A stretch of DNA of 64,000 bases, taken from positions 496,001-560,000 of the forward strand of contig CP129482.1 of assembly GCA_030583925.1 (NCBI GenBank). Reading direction: 5' to 3'. A program made the translations under genes and the position numbers. Positions 26,935 to 36,054 of the stretch are shown piece by piece. Below the pieces are notes generated by a model. It ran no database searches, was not told where the DNA came from, and was given only the letters and a program-made list of their open reading frames with translations. Numbering within the stretch: position 1 is the first letter of the stretch; every line of letters starts with the position of its first letter. The stretch is from Anaerolineales bacterium. GTDB lineage: Bacteria; Chloroflexota; Anaerolineae; Anaerolineales; Villigracilaceae.

Positions 26935-29268
26935 ATGACCACACGATACTTCGGCGAACGGATCAAGCGCAATGAGGACCCGCGGCTACTGACGGGGCAG
27001 GGGCTGTTTGTGGACGATGTGGATCTTCCCAACATGCTGCACGTTGCGTTTTTGCGAAGCCCGTATGCCCATGCAAAAATAAATCGCATTGATGTTTCGC
27101 AGGCGTTGCAGCGCGCGGGCGTCGTTGCGGCGTACACCGCGCACGATCTCGGCGATTACTGGAAGCCTGGTCCGTTGCTCGTCTCGCCGCCGCCCGTCAA
27201 GGACATCGTCTTCAACGAAAAGACTCAAGTGCCGCTGGCAAAAGACAAGGTCAAGTTTGCGGGCGAGCCGATCGTGATGGTGATTGCGGAGAGTCGCTAC
27301 ATTGCCGAAGACGCGCTGGCAGATATTCAAGTGGATTACGAACCGCTCGCTTCTGTCGTGGACTTGGAGTCGGCTCTCGACCCCAGCAGTATCCTCATCC
27401 ATGAAGAGATCGGGTCGAACGTCGCGGCGCACGTGGTGCAGATGAAGGGCGATTACGCGTCGGCGAAGAAGGACGCGGCGCTCGTCATCCAGCGACGATT
27501 CAGTTACGAACATGGATGCGCCGCCGCCATGGAGAATCGTGGCATCGTGGCGGAGTGGGATAAGCGCGCGGGGCGGCTAACGGTCTGGGACACGACTCAG
27601 GCGCCCGTCGTGATTCGAAACGGGCTGGCGGGGATGCTTGGGCTGTCGGAGCGGCAGGTGCGCGTCATCGCCCCGTTCATCGGCGGCGGATTTGGTCCGA
27701 AGATCATGATGTTCTATCAGGAGGAAGTACTCGTCCCGTGGGCGGCGATGAAGTTGAATCGCCCCGTCAAATGGATCGAAGACCGCGCCGAAAATTTTGT
27801 CGCCACCACGCACGAACGCGGACAAATCCACAACGCCGAAATTGCATTCGACAACGAGGGGCGCATCCTCGGCGTGCATGATGTTTTCCTGCACGACACG
27901 GGCGCGTACGCGCCGTATGGACTCACCGTGCCGCTCAACTCGCAAGCCAACGTGCTGGGACTGTACGACATCAAAAATTATTACAGCGAGTTCACGGCGG
28001 TCTTTACCAACAAGACCATCGTCACGCCGTATCGCGGCGCGGGCAGGCAGCATGGCGTGTTCGTGATCGAACGCTTGCTGGACATCGCCGCCAAGGAATT
28101 GAACATTGACCGCGCCGAAATCCGCAGACGAAATTTTATTCAGCCGAATCAATTCCCGTACGACAACGAGATTATCTATCAGGATTTTGCGCCCATCGTG
28201 TACGACAGCGGAAATTACGAACCGCTGTTGAATGAAGCGTTGGAAAAGATCGGTTATCGCAAATTCGTGGAGGAGACTCAACCGAAACTGCGCGCGGAGG
28301 GGAAACACGTCGGCATCGGCGTGGTGGCATACGTCGAAGGGACGGGAATCGGTCCCTATGAAGGGGCAAAAGTACAGGTGATGGGAAGCGGGCGCGTGTC
28401 GGTCGTCACGGGCGTCGGCACACAGGGACAGGGTCACTTCACGAGTTACGCGCAGATCGTCGCCGAACAACTCGGCGTGCGCGTGGATCAGATTGACGTG
28501 GTGACGGGCGACACCGATCAATTTTATTGGGGCGCGGGGACGTTCGCCAGCCGCGGCGCGGTGGTGGCGGGTAATGCCATCAACGAAGCGGCGAAAGTTG
28601 TGCGGAAAAAAATCCTCAAACTTGCGTCCGAACATTTCAACGCGCCCGAAGACGAACTCGAACTCGACGACGGCGTTGTGCGCGTGCAGGATATTCCGAG
28701 ACAGTCCATTTCATTGGGCGAACTGGCGAACATGGCGAACCCGATGCGCGGAGCGGTCAAGCCTGGCACCGAGCCTGGGTTGGAAGCGACCAATTATTTC
28801 GGTCCAGAAAGAGGCGCAACCGCCAGCGGAATCCACGCGATGATCGTGGAAGTGAATCCCGAAACGATGCAGATCCACATCCAAAAATATCTCGTGGTGC
28901 ATGATTGCGGCAAGGTGATCAATCCGCTCATTCTCGACGGGCAGATTCACGGCGGCGTGGCGCAGGGCATCGGCAACGCGTTTTACGAACGGCTCGCCTA
29001 CGACGAAAACGGGCAACTGCTCAACGGCACGTTCATGGATTATCACCTGCCCAGCAGTCTCGATGTGCCGCGCATCGAAACCGCGCACGGCGAAACGCTC
29101 TCGCCGCTCAACCCGATGGGCGTGAAAGGCGCGGGCGAAGCGGGAGCGATTCCCGTCGGTCCGCTGTTTGCGCAGGCGTTGGAGGATGCGCTGTGGGATC
29201 GGGAGTTTGAGGTGTTGGAGATTCCGTTGAATTCGAATCGGTTGTGGGAGATTGTGAATGGTAGATAG
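26935..29268 (+). CDS. Molybdopterin-binding large subunit of a xanthine-dehydrogenase-family hydroxylase
   Basis: A 777-residue large subunit with the N-terminal RYFGERIKRNEDPRLLTGQGLFVDDV typical of CoxL/XdhA-like proteins. The active-site loop reads PYRGAGR (365-371), not AYXCSFR, so it is not a form I CO dehydrogenase. The Mo-site GGFGPKIM, the GQGHFTSYAQIVAEQLG loop and the catalytic Glu in GVKGAGEAGAIPVGP are present. It hydroxylates an aromatic or N-heterocyclic carbon with water. Its gene is separated by 6 kb from the FAD and Fe-S genes, with amidase, FdrA, DUF1116 and cyclase genes between. ATG 26935 has GGAG upstream. Confidence 0.92.
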   Translation: MTTRYFGERIKRNEDPRLLTGQGLFVDDVDLPNMLHVAFLRSPYAHAKINRIDVSQALQRAGVVAAYTAHDLGDYWKPGPLLVSPPPVKDIVFNEKTQVPLAKDKVKFAGEPIVMVIAESRYIAEDALADIQVDYEPLASVVDLESALDPSSILIHEEIGSNVAAHVVQMKGDYASAKKDAALVIQRRFSYEHGCAAAMENRGIVAEWDKRAGRLTVWDTTQAPVVIRNGLAGMLGLSERQVRVIAPFIGGGFGPKIMMFYQEEVLVPWAAMKLNRPVKWIEDRAENFVATTHERGQIHNAEIAFDNEGRILGVHDVFLHDTGAYAPYGLTVPLNSQANVLGLYDIKNYYSEFTAVFTNKTIVTPYRGAGRQHGVFVIERLLDIAAKELNIDRAEIRRRNFIQPNQFPYDNEIIYQDFAPIVYDSGNYEPLLNEALEKIGYRKFVEETQPKLRAEGKHVGIGVVAYVEGTGIGPYEGAKVQVMGSGRVSVVTGVGTQGQGHFTSYAQIVAEQLGVRVDQIDVVTGDTDQFYWGAGTFASRGAVVAGNAINEAAKVVRKKILKLASEHFNAPEDELELDDGVVRVQDIPRQSISLGELANMANPMRGAVKPGTEPGLEATNYFGPERGATASGIHAMIVEVNPETMQIHIQKYLVVHDCGKVINPLILDGQIHGGVAQGIGNAFYERLAYDENGQLLNGTFMDYHLPSSLDVPRIETAHGETLSPLNPMGVKGAGEAGAIPVGPLFAQALEDALWDREFEVLEIPLNSNRLWEIVNGR

Positions 29269-29415
29269 TAATTGGAGATTGGAGACTAGAGACTAGAGAC
29301 TGGTGGTCGAGACGCAGGCAGTCGAGACCTGAGGATTAGAGAATTGGAGAATTGATGTGAACTCGGTGGTTGAGTAGACCTGAGCGTTCGTTGCGAAGGT
29401 CGTATCGAAACCACC
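29261..29415. repeat. Families C and D after the large-subunit gene
   Basis: TAGTAATTGGAGATTGG, GAGACTAGAGACTAGAG and GATTAGAGAATTGGAG units (29261-29354) begin at the stop codon. A family D palindrome (GGTGGTTGAGTAG...CGTATCGAAACCACC) follows at 29365-29415. Confidence 0.85.
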
Positions 29416-29426
29416 CGCTTCATTCC

Positions 29427-29481
29427 AAGCCGATGGTTGGTCCCCACAAGGGGGCTATGTCTGTCCATCGGCTTTTTGTTT
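29427..29481 (+). terminator. Intrinsic terminator at the end of the catabolic cluster
   Basis: AAGCCGATGG / CCATCGGCTT with a 28-base loop holding a CCCC/GGGG stem, followed by TTTGTTT. Confidence 0.8.
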
Positions 29482-29498
29482 GGGTTCAGGTTTTGCCA

Positions 29499-29507
29499 TG
29501 CTATAAT
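29499..29507 (+). promoter_or_regulatory. Extended -10 promoter for the type III R-M pair
   Basis: TGCTATAAT 20 bases before the GGAG-ATG of the methyltransferase gene. No good -35 is seen, as expected for an extended -10. Confidence 0.6.
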
Positions 29508-29527
29508 TTTGGCGCGGAGATTCTTTC

Positions 29528-31375
29528 ATGGCAAAGAAAAACTACAAAGACTGGTCTAAAGAAGACCTCATCAAACACATCGAAAAACTGGAAAAGCGCA
29601 AGAAATACGGATTGGTGTGGGACGAAGAACGCACCAAAGAGGAATTTGAATTGCAGTCGTTGAACGGCTTGCCCGTTCTAGAAGAAGTATCAAAGAATGC
29701 AATCACTACCGATGCCGATCAGCCCACCCATATTTTGATAGAAGGCGATAATTACCATGCGCTTTCAGTGTTGAACTATACTCATGAAAAATCTATTGAT
29801 GTAATTTACATTGACCCGCCATACAATACGGGGAATGAAACCTGGAAATACAACAACAAATACGTTAACGATGATGATGCTTACAAACACAGCAAGTGGC
29901 TTTCATTTATGGAAAAGCGATTAAGACTTGTCAAGAATTTACTTTCTCCAACTGGAATTATTTGTGCAACTATTGATAACTACGAAGTGCATACACTTCG
30001 GATGATTATGGAAGAAATCTTCTTTGATCGCGACATCATAATGACGGTAATCGAACATAACTTTAGAGGGCGAGTAAAAAGAAATTTTGCCCTTACTCAT
30101 GAATATGCTCTTTGGGGTGTACCGAAAGAACAAGATTTAATAACAAGGCAAAGAGAAAAATCTGGCGATATACAAAGAAATTTACGCCGTACTGGACAAG
30201 GCTCAAGACGACACGAATCTCCAACCATGTTCTTTGGTATCGAAGTCGACAAGAGGACTCTTAAAATAATTGGTGTAACTGAAGCACTGGATGCTGACGA
30301 GAAAATTCCAAAGCATGCTAACCCAAATACAGAGATGGTGTATCCTATTGATGACGAAAAAATACAGCGTCGTTGGTATTACGGCAAAAACAGCATTATG
30401 GATGAGGTCAAAAAAGGAAATATTTGGGCTAAAAGAATAAAAGGGAAGATTCAAATTCATTACTGGAAAGAAGGGAAAGAAAAAAGAAGAAAATCAGTTT
30501 GGACAGACCCGAAATATGACGGAAGCACTTACGGGACTGAATTATTGACCTCTATACTTGGGCAAAACGATTTTCCGTTTCCGAAAAGTATTCACGCCGT
30601 TAAAGAGTGTATTGAAGCGTGTACTTATAAGAAGGATGCTGTAATTTTAGATTTTTTTGCTGGGAGTGGTACAACTGGACATGCTGTTTTAGAGCTGAAT
30701 GAAGAAGACGGTGGAGCTCGTCAATTTATTCTTGTTACTAACAATGAAAACAATATTTGTAGAGAAATCTGCTATCCGCGTATTCGCAATGTCATAAAAG
30801 GTTACAAGTTTCAAGGCACAGAAAAAAAACTGTTATTTGAAGAAAAATTAACCCTAAGCGAATTGAAGAATATGGATAATATCTTAGGCGAGTTTGAAGA
30901 GACAAAATCGCAAAGCAAAGGATATGATGAAATTAAGACTGAATTTGAAAATAACACCTTGAGATTACTCGGAATCAACAAAAGCAATGTGCGGAAAGAA
31001 GGTTTTGGCGGTAATTTGAAATACTATCGCACCTCTTTTGTGCCTGCCGAACCAAGCGACGAGAACAAGGAAATGCTTACCCGCCAATCCGTTGAAATGT
31101 TGTGTTTGCGAGAAGGTACGTTTGATTTTGTGTCTGACACCGACGCTTGGAAAATCTTCAAAAACAACCAAAAGTACACGGCAATCCTTTTCGACCAACT
31201 TTCGATACCTGAATTGAAAGAAGAACTCGAAAAATTAGATAAATCCGTGAGCGTGTATGTTTTCTCTCTCGAAGATGACAATTTCGCCAACGAATTTGCC
31301 GATATGAGAGAGAAAGTCAAAGTCTGCTCCATTCCAGAAGCGATTTTACGGGTGTATCGGAGAATCTACCAATGA
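29528..31375 (+). CDS. mod: Type III restriction-modification methyltransferase (Mod)
   Basis: A 615-residue beta-class N6-adenine methyltransferase. IDPPYNTG (motif IV) lies near residue 95, ahead of motif I FFAGSGTTGHAVLELN near 375, the order of the beta class; it has the length and C-terminal layout of Mod. It methylates adenine on one strand and supplies specificity for Res. GGAG precedes the ATG, and the stop overlaps the res start (ATGA). The base composition is clearly AT-richer than the flanks, a sign of transfer. The recognition site cannot be read from the sequence. Confidence 0.93.
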   Translation: MAKKNYKDWSKEDLIKHIEKLEKRKKYGLVWDEERTKEEFELQSLNGLPVLEEVSKNAITTDADQPTHILIEGDNYHALSVLNYTHEKSIDVIYIDPPYNTGNETWKYNNKYVNDDDAYKHSKWLSFMEKRLRLVKNLLSPTGIICATIDNYEVHTLRMIMEEIFFDRDIIMTVIEHNFRGRVKRNFALTHEYALWGVPKEQDLITRQREKSGDIQRNLRRTGQGSRRHESPTMFFGIEVDKRTLKIIGVTEALDADEKIPKHANPNTEMVYPIDDEKIQRRWYYGKNSIMDEVKKGNIWAKRIKGKIQIHYWKEGKEKRRKSVWTDPKYDGSTYGTELLTSILGQNDFPFPKSIHAVKECIEACTYKKDAVILDFFAGSGTTGHAVLELNEEDGGARQFILVTNNENNICREICYPRIRNVIKGYKFQGTEKKLLFEEKLTLSELKNMDNILGEFEETKSQSKGYDEIKTEFENNTLRLLGINKSNVRKEGFGGNLKYYRTSFVPAEPSDENKEMLTRQSVEMLCLREGTFDFVSDTDAWKIFKNNQKYTAILFDQLSIPELKEELEKLDKSVSVYVFSLEDDNFANEFADMREKVKVCSIPEAILRVYRRIYQ

Positions 31376-33594
31376 TGCGGGACTCTGTCTACCAAACCAA
31401 AGCCGTGCGCGAATTATGCGCCAAAACCAACCGTCTGATCGAACTCGACGGGAACAAAACCATCGTGTTCAAAGCTCCCACTGGTTCAGGCAAAACGGTG
31501 ATGATGGCGGAATATCTCAGTCAATTGGTGGAACACCGCAAAGACACGCGAAGTTTTGCCGTTATCTGGATGGCTCCCCGCCAGTTGCATCATCAATCGA
31601 AAGAAAAACTCGAAACATACTTTGGCGATTCCAAAGCCCTGCGGTGCGTCTCGTTTGAGGATTTGATAGACCGTCAGATCGGCGATAAGGAAATCCTGTT
31701 CCTGAATTGGGAAAGTATCAACAAGGAAGACAATATCTATATTCGAGACAACGAAAAGGATCTGAATCTCTCAGTCATCTTGCAGAACACCCGCGACGCG
31801 GGAAGAACCATCATCCTGGTCATTGACGAAAGCCACGTTGCCTCCAAGACTGAAACGTCACGCGGATTAATCGGCATGTTCCAGCCGAAAGTGACAATCG
31901 AAGTTTCCGCCACGCCGAATATGCAAGGCGATGAATCGGTTACGGTTTACCGCGAAGAAGTCATCGCAGAAGAAATGATCAAGAAGCAGATGGTCATCAA
32001 CCCTGGCTTTAAGAATGAAATCACAAAGGAAACAACCGATGCCTTGTTCTTCAAGAGCATAGGGGGAGAAAGCACGGATGAATTTGTTTTGAGAATGGCT
32101 ATCGAAAAACGGGAGGAACTTGCAGAAGCCTATGAGGCGCTCGGCGTAAATGTCAATCCGTTAATGCTGATTCAACTTCCCGACAAACAGCAGGGCGAAG
32201 CCGATTTCAAAGACGATGTTATGAAAATGCTGGAAAAGAATCATAATATCACCGTCAAGAACGGCAAACTTGCAATCTATCTTTCCGAAGATAAAACCAA
32301 CCTTGAAAATATCACCCGTAACGACAGCGAAGTGGAAGTGATGATTTTCAAACAGGCGATTGCGGTGGGTTGGGATTGTCCGCGCGCTTCGATCCTTGCC
32401 TTATTCCGAGATTGGAAAAGCCTGCAATTCTCCATTCAAACCGTCGGACGTATTTTGAGAATGCCCGAATTGAAATATTACGACAACGACGAACTGAACA
32501 CGGGTTTTGTCTTCACCAGCCTTGAAGACTTGTCCATTGTCGAAGACGTTGCGGGAGGTTATCTCACCTTCCAATACGCTAATCGAAGGAAGGAGTACAA
32601 ACCAATTCAATTCCGCTCGGTTCACTCCAAGCGATTCCGTGAAGAAACTCGCTTATCTCCGCAATTCATACGCGATTTTCTAACTGCCGCCGATGAATTG
32701 AAATTGAAAAACAAGCTAAACCTGAAAGTAGAGAACGTTAGTATTGAAATGTTGTCGGATGGCCTTGTCGCCGATCTGGACGAACATCCTCAGCGAATTG
32801 CTGAAACGGGAGAGCACGTCCAGCGCAAACAAAATGTGGCGGAAATTCAAAAATTATTCGATGCCTTTTCTCGTGGAAGTTTGCTGCCTGAATTCTTCCC
32901 TGAAATGCGTTCCGTTGGGCGCGTGAAAGATGCAATTCATTATTTCTTCAAGATGAGATTCCCGCATGAATTTACCAGCGCAACCACGCGGGCGCAAGTC
33001 ATCACTTTGCACAAGGAAAATAGACAGTATTTCGTTGATGCGATCAACCGAGCGAAAGAAATTTACATTGCGAATGTAGGCAAGCAAAAGAAAGAACTTA
33101 TCGCAATGGATGTTTGGGAAATCCCCTCGTCTCGCAGTTACAACAGTCGTTTTGTGGAAGTGAGGTACATGAAATCCATTATTCAGCCGTTCTTTCAAGC
33201 CAAAGATGCCCGCAAACCAGAAAAGGATTTCGCCGAATTTTTGAACAACACATTGCCAAATGTCGAATGGTTCTTCAAGAACGGAGAATCTGACGCGACA
33301 TCATTTGCCGTTCCATACACGGATAAAGACGGCGAGTTAAAGCCTTTCTTCGTTGATTGGATTGTGAAATTCAAGGATGGGAAGATTGGTTTGTTCGATA
33401 CTAAAGAAGGCATTACAGCCGAAACAGCAAAGTATAAGGCGGAAGGGTTAGCCGCGTATATCAAAGCTGAAAATAAAAAAGGCAAAAGACTGTTTGGAGG
33501 TATCGTTGCGCCAAAAGGCTCGAGTTGGCGGTTCAATGATTCAGACAAATATAATTACTCGCCTGATTTGGATGGGTGGAAGTTCTTGCAGTAA
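31372..33594 (+). CDS. res: Type III restriction endonuclease (Res)
   Basis: A 740-residue SF2 helicase/nuclease. Walker A APTGSGKT lies at about 36-43, the Walker B motif reads IDESH near 152, SATPNMQG follows, and the helicase C domain has QTVGRILRMP. The C-terminal PD-(D/E)XK-like nuclease is FVDWIVKFKDGKIGLFDTK (about 661-678). With Mod it cleaves DNA after converging translocation. It overlaps mod by 4 bases. No repeat insertion is seen in either gene, unlike the older genes of the window. Confidence 0.93.
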   Translation: MMRDSVYQTKAVRELCAKTNRLIELDGNKTIVFKAPTGSGKTVMMAEYLSQLVEHRKDTRSFAVIWMAPRQLHHQSKEKLETYFGDSKALRCVSFEDLIDRQIGDKEILFLNWESINKEDNIYIRDNEKDLNLSVILQNTRDAGRTIILVIDESHVASKTETSRGLIGMFQPKVTIEVSATPNMQGDESVTVYREEVIAEEMIKKQMVINPGFKNEITKETTDALFFKSIGGESTDEFVLRMAIEKREELAEAYEALGVNVNPLMLIQLPDKQQGEADFKDDVMKMLEKNHNITVKNGKLAIYLSEDKTNLENITRNDSEVEVMIFKQAIAVGWDCPRASILALFRDWKSLQFSIQTVGRILRMPELKYYDNDELNTGFVFTSLEDLSIVEDVAGGYLTFQYANRRKEYKPIQFRSVHSKRFREETRLSPQFIRDFLTAADELKLKNKLNLKVENVSIEMLSDGLVADLDEHPQRIAETGEHVQRKQNVAEIQKLFDAFSRGSLLPEFFPEMRSVGRVKDAIHYFFKMRFPHEFTSATTRAQVITLHKENRQYFVDAINRAKEIYIANVGKQKKELIAMDVWEIPSSRSYNSRFVEVRYMKSIIQPFFQAKDARKPEKDFAEFLNNTLPNVEWFFKNGESDATSFAVPYTDKDGELKPFFVDWIVKFKDGKIGLFDTKEGITAETAKYKAEGLAAYIKAENKKGKRLFGGIVAPKGSSWRFNDSDKYNYSPDLDGWKFLQ

Positions 33595-33633
33595 ATGAAG
33601 CGGCGTAATGAATAAATGAAATTGGGGAGGTGG

Positions 33634-33915
33634 ACCTCACCCCGATTTTGACGACTAATCGGCGTGTCGGCTTGCCCCTCTCCCAAGGGAGAGGGCATGG
33701 AGTCCGCTTCTGTTCTGGGTTGATGAGGGTGACGGGTTTCCGAGGGGAAGTTTTGTTTGAGGATGTCTGGGCTTCTCCCCCGTGGGGGACATCGTACCCG
33801 AGCGTAGCGAGTGGTAGACGGGAGAGGGGTTTGTGTTTGACCTCACCCCTAGCCCCTCTCCTAGCCCCCTTCGTTTCACTACGGGGGTGCTTCGCAAGGA
33901 GAGGGGGACGTGCCG
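33634..33915. repeat. Family F composite repeat, left copy
   Basis: CCCCTCTCCCAAGGGAGAGGG (33676-33695) is followed by a long block (33721-33915) that recurs at 34680-34832: GTGACGGGTTTCCGAGGGG, GTTTGAGGATGTCTGGGC, CATCGTACCCGA, GTAGACGGGAGAGGGG, CCTCACCCCTAGCCCC. The 363-base stretch from 33595 holds no gene. Confidence 0.9.
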
Positions 33916-33917
33916 CG

Positions 33918-33949
33918 CAAAAATAAAGCCTCCGTTTTTCACGAAGGCT
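33918..33949 (-). terminator. Intrinsic terminator of the PIN module
   Basis: AGCCTTCGT / ACGGAGGCT hairpin on the minus strand followed by TTATTTTT. Confidence 0.8.
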
Positions 33950-33957
33950 GGTTGGCG

Positions 33958-34170
33958 CTATTTAGATTTTCGTCGTTCTTTCGCAATTTGCTTGCCGATT
34001 TCACGCACGCTTTTCTTCGGCAGCCATTTTCGGCGGTCATGTGTGTAGTCGCCGCGTCCCGTTTCGTATTGCTGGAGAAAACGAATTGTCCCTGCGGGTC
34101 CGAGTTCACGGAGCAGGGCTTCAAATCCAAGTGTGCGGATTTCGCTGAGCGTCAAATACGTGGCAGTCAT
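33958..34170 (-). CDS. Putative antitoxin-like partner of the PIN protein
   Basis: A 70-residue basic protein (TATYLTLSEIRTLGFEALLRELGPAGTIRFLQQY...DYTHDRRKWL). It resembles short proteins often found beside PIN-domain genes; the DYT-RKWL pattern near its C-terminus is recurrent. The start is the ATG at 34170, which overlaps the PIN stop as ATGA. It is transcribed after the PIN gene and ends at the terminator. Its role as antitoxin is inferred from context only; the order toxin-first is atypical. Confidence 0.6.
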   Translation of the reverse strand: MTATYLTLSEIRTLGFEALLRELGPAGTIRFLQQYETGRGDYTHDRRKWLPKKSVREIGKQIAKERRKSK

Positions 34171-34610
34171 TTCAATACCTCTTCCATCCATTTTACTGGA
34201 TTTTCAACAACAAAGGAAAACAAATTTTTCTTTCGAACGGCAACTTTCAATATCTGATCATCGGTGGTTAGGAAAACATCAGCCTTGCCGAATTCGGCGG
34301 ATGAAAGATGGATAGCGTCATACGAGTCAAACCCCGCTTCTTCTAATTCTTCTGCACGGGTCAAAATTTTCTCTGTTGTTTCGACAACCTGATGAGCCAA
34401 TGACGCAAATGACAATGTCCGTTGTCTGTTATCCACATCGGGATTTTGCCCAAGTTCATAGAGCAGAATTTCACTGCCGATCCATTCCCATTCACCTTGA
34501 TTCAGTTTTTCAAGAATAAGAGAAACTGCTTCAACCTCTAAACGAACACGCGGTTGACTCTGATCGTCGAACGGTCGGTTCAAGCAACAGGCATCAAGGT
34601 AAACTTTCAT
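34167..34610 (-). CDS. PIN-domain protein, VapC-like
   Basis: A 147-residue PIN-fold predicted Mg-dependent ribonuclease. Acidic residues: D in MKVYLDACCLNRPFDD, E in the middle helix (EILLYELG), D in FDSYDAIHLSSAEF and DD in FLTTDDQIL. The start is ATG 34610, which begins the conserved part; the frame upstream runs through the family F repeat. TGCTATACT lies 9 bases upstream, so the mRNA is probably leaderless. The pair lies between two family F repeats. Confidence 0.85.
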   Translation of the reverse strand: MKVYLDACCLNRPFDDQSQPRVRLEVEAVSLILEKLNQGEWEWIGSEILLYELGQNPDVDNRQRTLSFASLAHQVVETTEKILTRAEELEEAGFDSYDAIHLSSAEFGKADVFLTTDDQILKVAVRKKNLFSFVVENPVKWMEEVLK

Positions 34611-34679
34611 GATGATGCGAGTATAGCATAATCGATTAATGAAAAGGATGGCGCTCTGTTGGGAAGGGGGCTGGTCGTT

Positions 34680-34832
34680 TGATGAGCGTGACGGGTTTCC
34701 GAGGGGAAGTTTTGTTTGAGGATGTCTGGGCTTCTCCCCTGTGGGGACATCGTACCCGAAGCGAAGCGGTAGACGGGAGAGGGGCTTTGACCTCACCCCT
34801 AGCCCCTCTCCTAGCAGGAGAGGGGGACGCGC
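34680..34832. repeat. Family F composite repeat, right copy
   Basis: Direct repeat of 33721-33915, shorter because the CTAGC...AAGGAG part is reduced. It bounds the PIN module on the right. Confidence 0.9.
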
Positions 34833-34845
34833 CGAGCCAAGCAGG

Positions 34846-35166
34846 TTACTTTACAATCCCTCTGTCATCTAAAAATTCAACGGGGTCTTTATCCTTGCCG
34901 TGCTCCCACATCAGGGAAAAGAACCAGATCCCGCTTTCGCCGATCCAGAAGTCGGCGGGAGTGAAAGTCATGTTTGAGTCGATGGGTTTCTGGTCGCTTT
35001 CGGGCGTGTATTCCGCCTGCCAGCCGAAGATTTCTCCCTGCCAGTGTTTGCCCACTGCGTGAAGATGATTCGCAAAGGCTTTCACTTCTTTCAAGTCAGG
35101 TACAGAAAGTGGAAGAACTGGCTCATAATCTGCATGAGCGGGGATTTTCGCTTTAACCGTTAACAT
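34846..35166 (-). CDS. Hypothetical protein paired with DUF4160
   Basis: Not recognised. A 106-residue acidic protein with no membrane segment (PDLKEVKAFANHLHAVGKHWQGEIFGWQAEY). It overlaps the end of the DUF4160 gene by 14 bases and is read from the same transcript, so a joint role is likely. It is not the DUF2442 type found next to the second DUF4160 copy. Confidence 0.6.
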   Translation of the reverse strand: MLTVKAKIPAHADYEPVLPLSVPDLKEVKAFANHLHAVGKHWQGEIFGWQAEYTPESDQKPIDSNMTFTPADFWIGESGIWFFSLMWEHGKDKDPVEFLDDRGIVK

Positions 35167-35404
35167 GTTTGCTCTTCTCCTCTTTCCAGGCGTTCAAGAG
35201 AAACTCCAAATTATCTTCGATGATCCGCTCGATGCCACGCAAGTCACTTTTTCGAAATCTGCCTTCGCGCGCAACTCTTACAGGGTCAAGCCAGAATTTG
35301 GCTTCGTTTCCTTCTCTGATAACGTGAACATGAGGAGGTTCATTTGCCACGTCCGCTTGATAGAAGAAAAATTTGAAGCCAGCAACGCGAAGGACAACGG
35401 GCAT
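35153..35404 (-). CDS. DUF4160-family protein
   Basis: An 83-residue DUF4160 protein: PVVLRVAGFKFFFYQADVANEPPHVHVIREGNEAKFWLDPV is the family core, with the conserved PPHVHV and KFWL. Its function is unknown; DUF4160 genes usually sit next to small partner genes in accessory regions, in a toxin-antitoxin-like arrangement. GGAG precedes the ATG and an extended -10 lies at 35434-35442. Confidence 0.85.
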   Translation of the reverse strand: MPVVLRVAGFKFFFYQADVANEPPHVHVIREGNEAKFWLDPVRVAREGRFRKSDLRGIERIIEDNLEFLLNAWKEEKSKHVNG

Positions 35405-35433
35405 GAGCGCTCCAGATGATGAGAGATGAAAAT

Positions 35434-35442
35434 ATTATAGCA
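35434..35442 (-). promoter_or_regulatory. Extended -10 promoter for the DUF4160 pair
   Basis: TGCTATAAT on the minus strand, about 30 bases upstream of the start codon. Confidence 0.6.
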
Positions 35443-35526
35443 CTTCCATCAAATAGAGGCACTATGAATAAATGAATTTGCGGAGGGAGGATGCGTGTCG
35501 GCTTTGCCCGCCAATCTCCCATCTTT

Positions 35527-36024
35527 CTACCTTTTTGGCAAGAGCCGCCGTTTCGCAAAATACAACAACAGGACTGAATACACTTGATGGAATCCCAGCA
35601 ACAAAATGGAGAGAGACCCCAACCCCTCGCTTCCTTTCTTCGGGACAACTGCTGACCCAAAGTAGAGTATTGTCGCCCCCTCGGCTTTTTCGACCATCAG
35701 CCACGAGCGCGTGCAGCTGAGAAAATCGCACAGGAGGATTTCATCATCGCTTCGAGATTCGACCGTCCACGCGGCGAATTTGTCCGTGAGACTATGTGCT
35801 AGATTTTTTGCATCCATATCGGTTGAAGGCTTGAAGACTGTAAACTTCAAGATTGTCCTCTCCAATTTAAAGAGGGACGTGGTGTAAAAGGCAAAAACAT
35901 ATTCGGGGAAAGTCACGTTGAAGGGAATCTCGGTCACGTAGCAATCGGTGTACGCGCCAGCGACGGAAGTATATTTGCCCAACATGCTATTTGCTGGGAC
36001 TGGAGTTTTCCGAATCGAAATCAT
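35527..36024 (-). CDS. Conserved hypothetical protein
   Basis: Not recognised. A 165-residue soluble protein. The ATG at 36024 is preferred because GGAG lies 7 bases upstream; ATG 36039 is possible. The late part (TILYFGSAVVP, LLGFHQVYSVLLLYFAKRRLL) resembles a family of bacterial proteins without known role. It is divergent from the NmrA-like gene with only 30 bases between the chosen starts. Confidence 0.65.
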   Translation of the reverse strand: MISIRKTPVPANSMLGKYTSVAGAYTDCYVTEIPFNVTFPEYVFAFYTTSLFKLERTILKFTVFKPSTDMDAKNLAHSLTDKFAAWTVESRSDDEILLCDFLSCTRSWLMVEKAEGATILYFGSAVVPKKGSEGLGSLSILLLGFHQVYSVLLLYFAKRRLLPKR

Positions 36025-36054
36025 GACTGCTCCGTTCATGGGATAATGTCCCTG

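Noticed and set aside
27577..28635. Long minus-strand open frame of 352 codons opposite the large-subunit gene
   Set aside because: It follows from the codon bias of the real gene and has no recognisable motif or ribosome binding site.
26935..29268. Carbon monoxide dehydrogenase large subunit
   Set aside because: The active-site loop reads PYRGAGR, not AYXCSFR; a CoxG-like gene alone does not prove CO oxidation.
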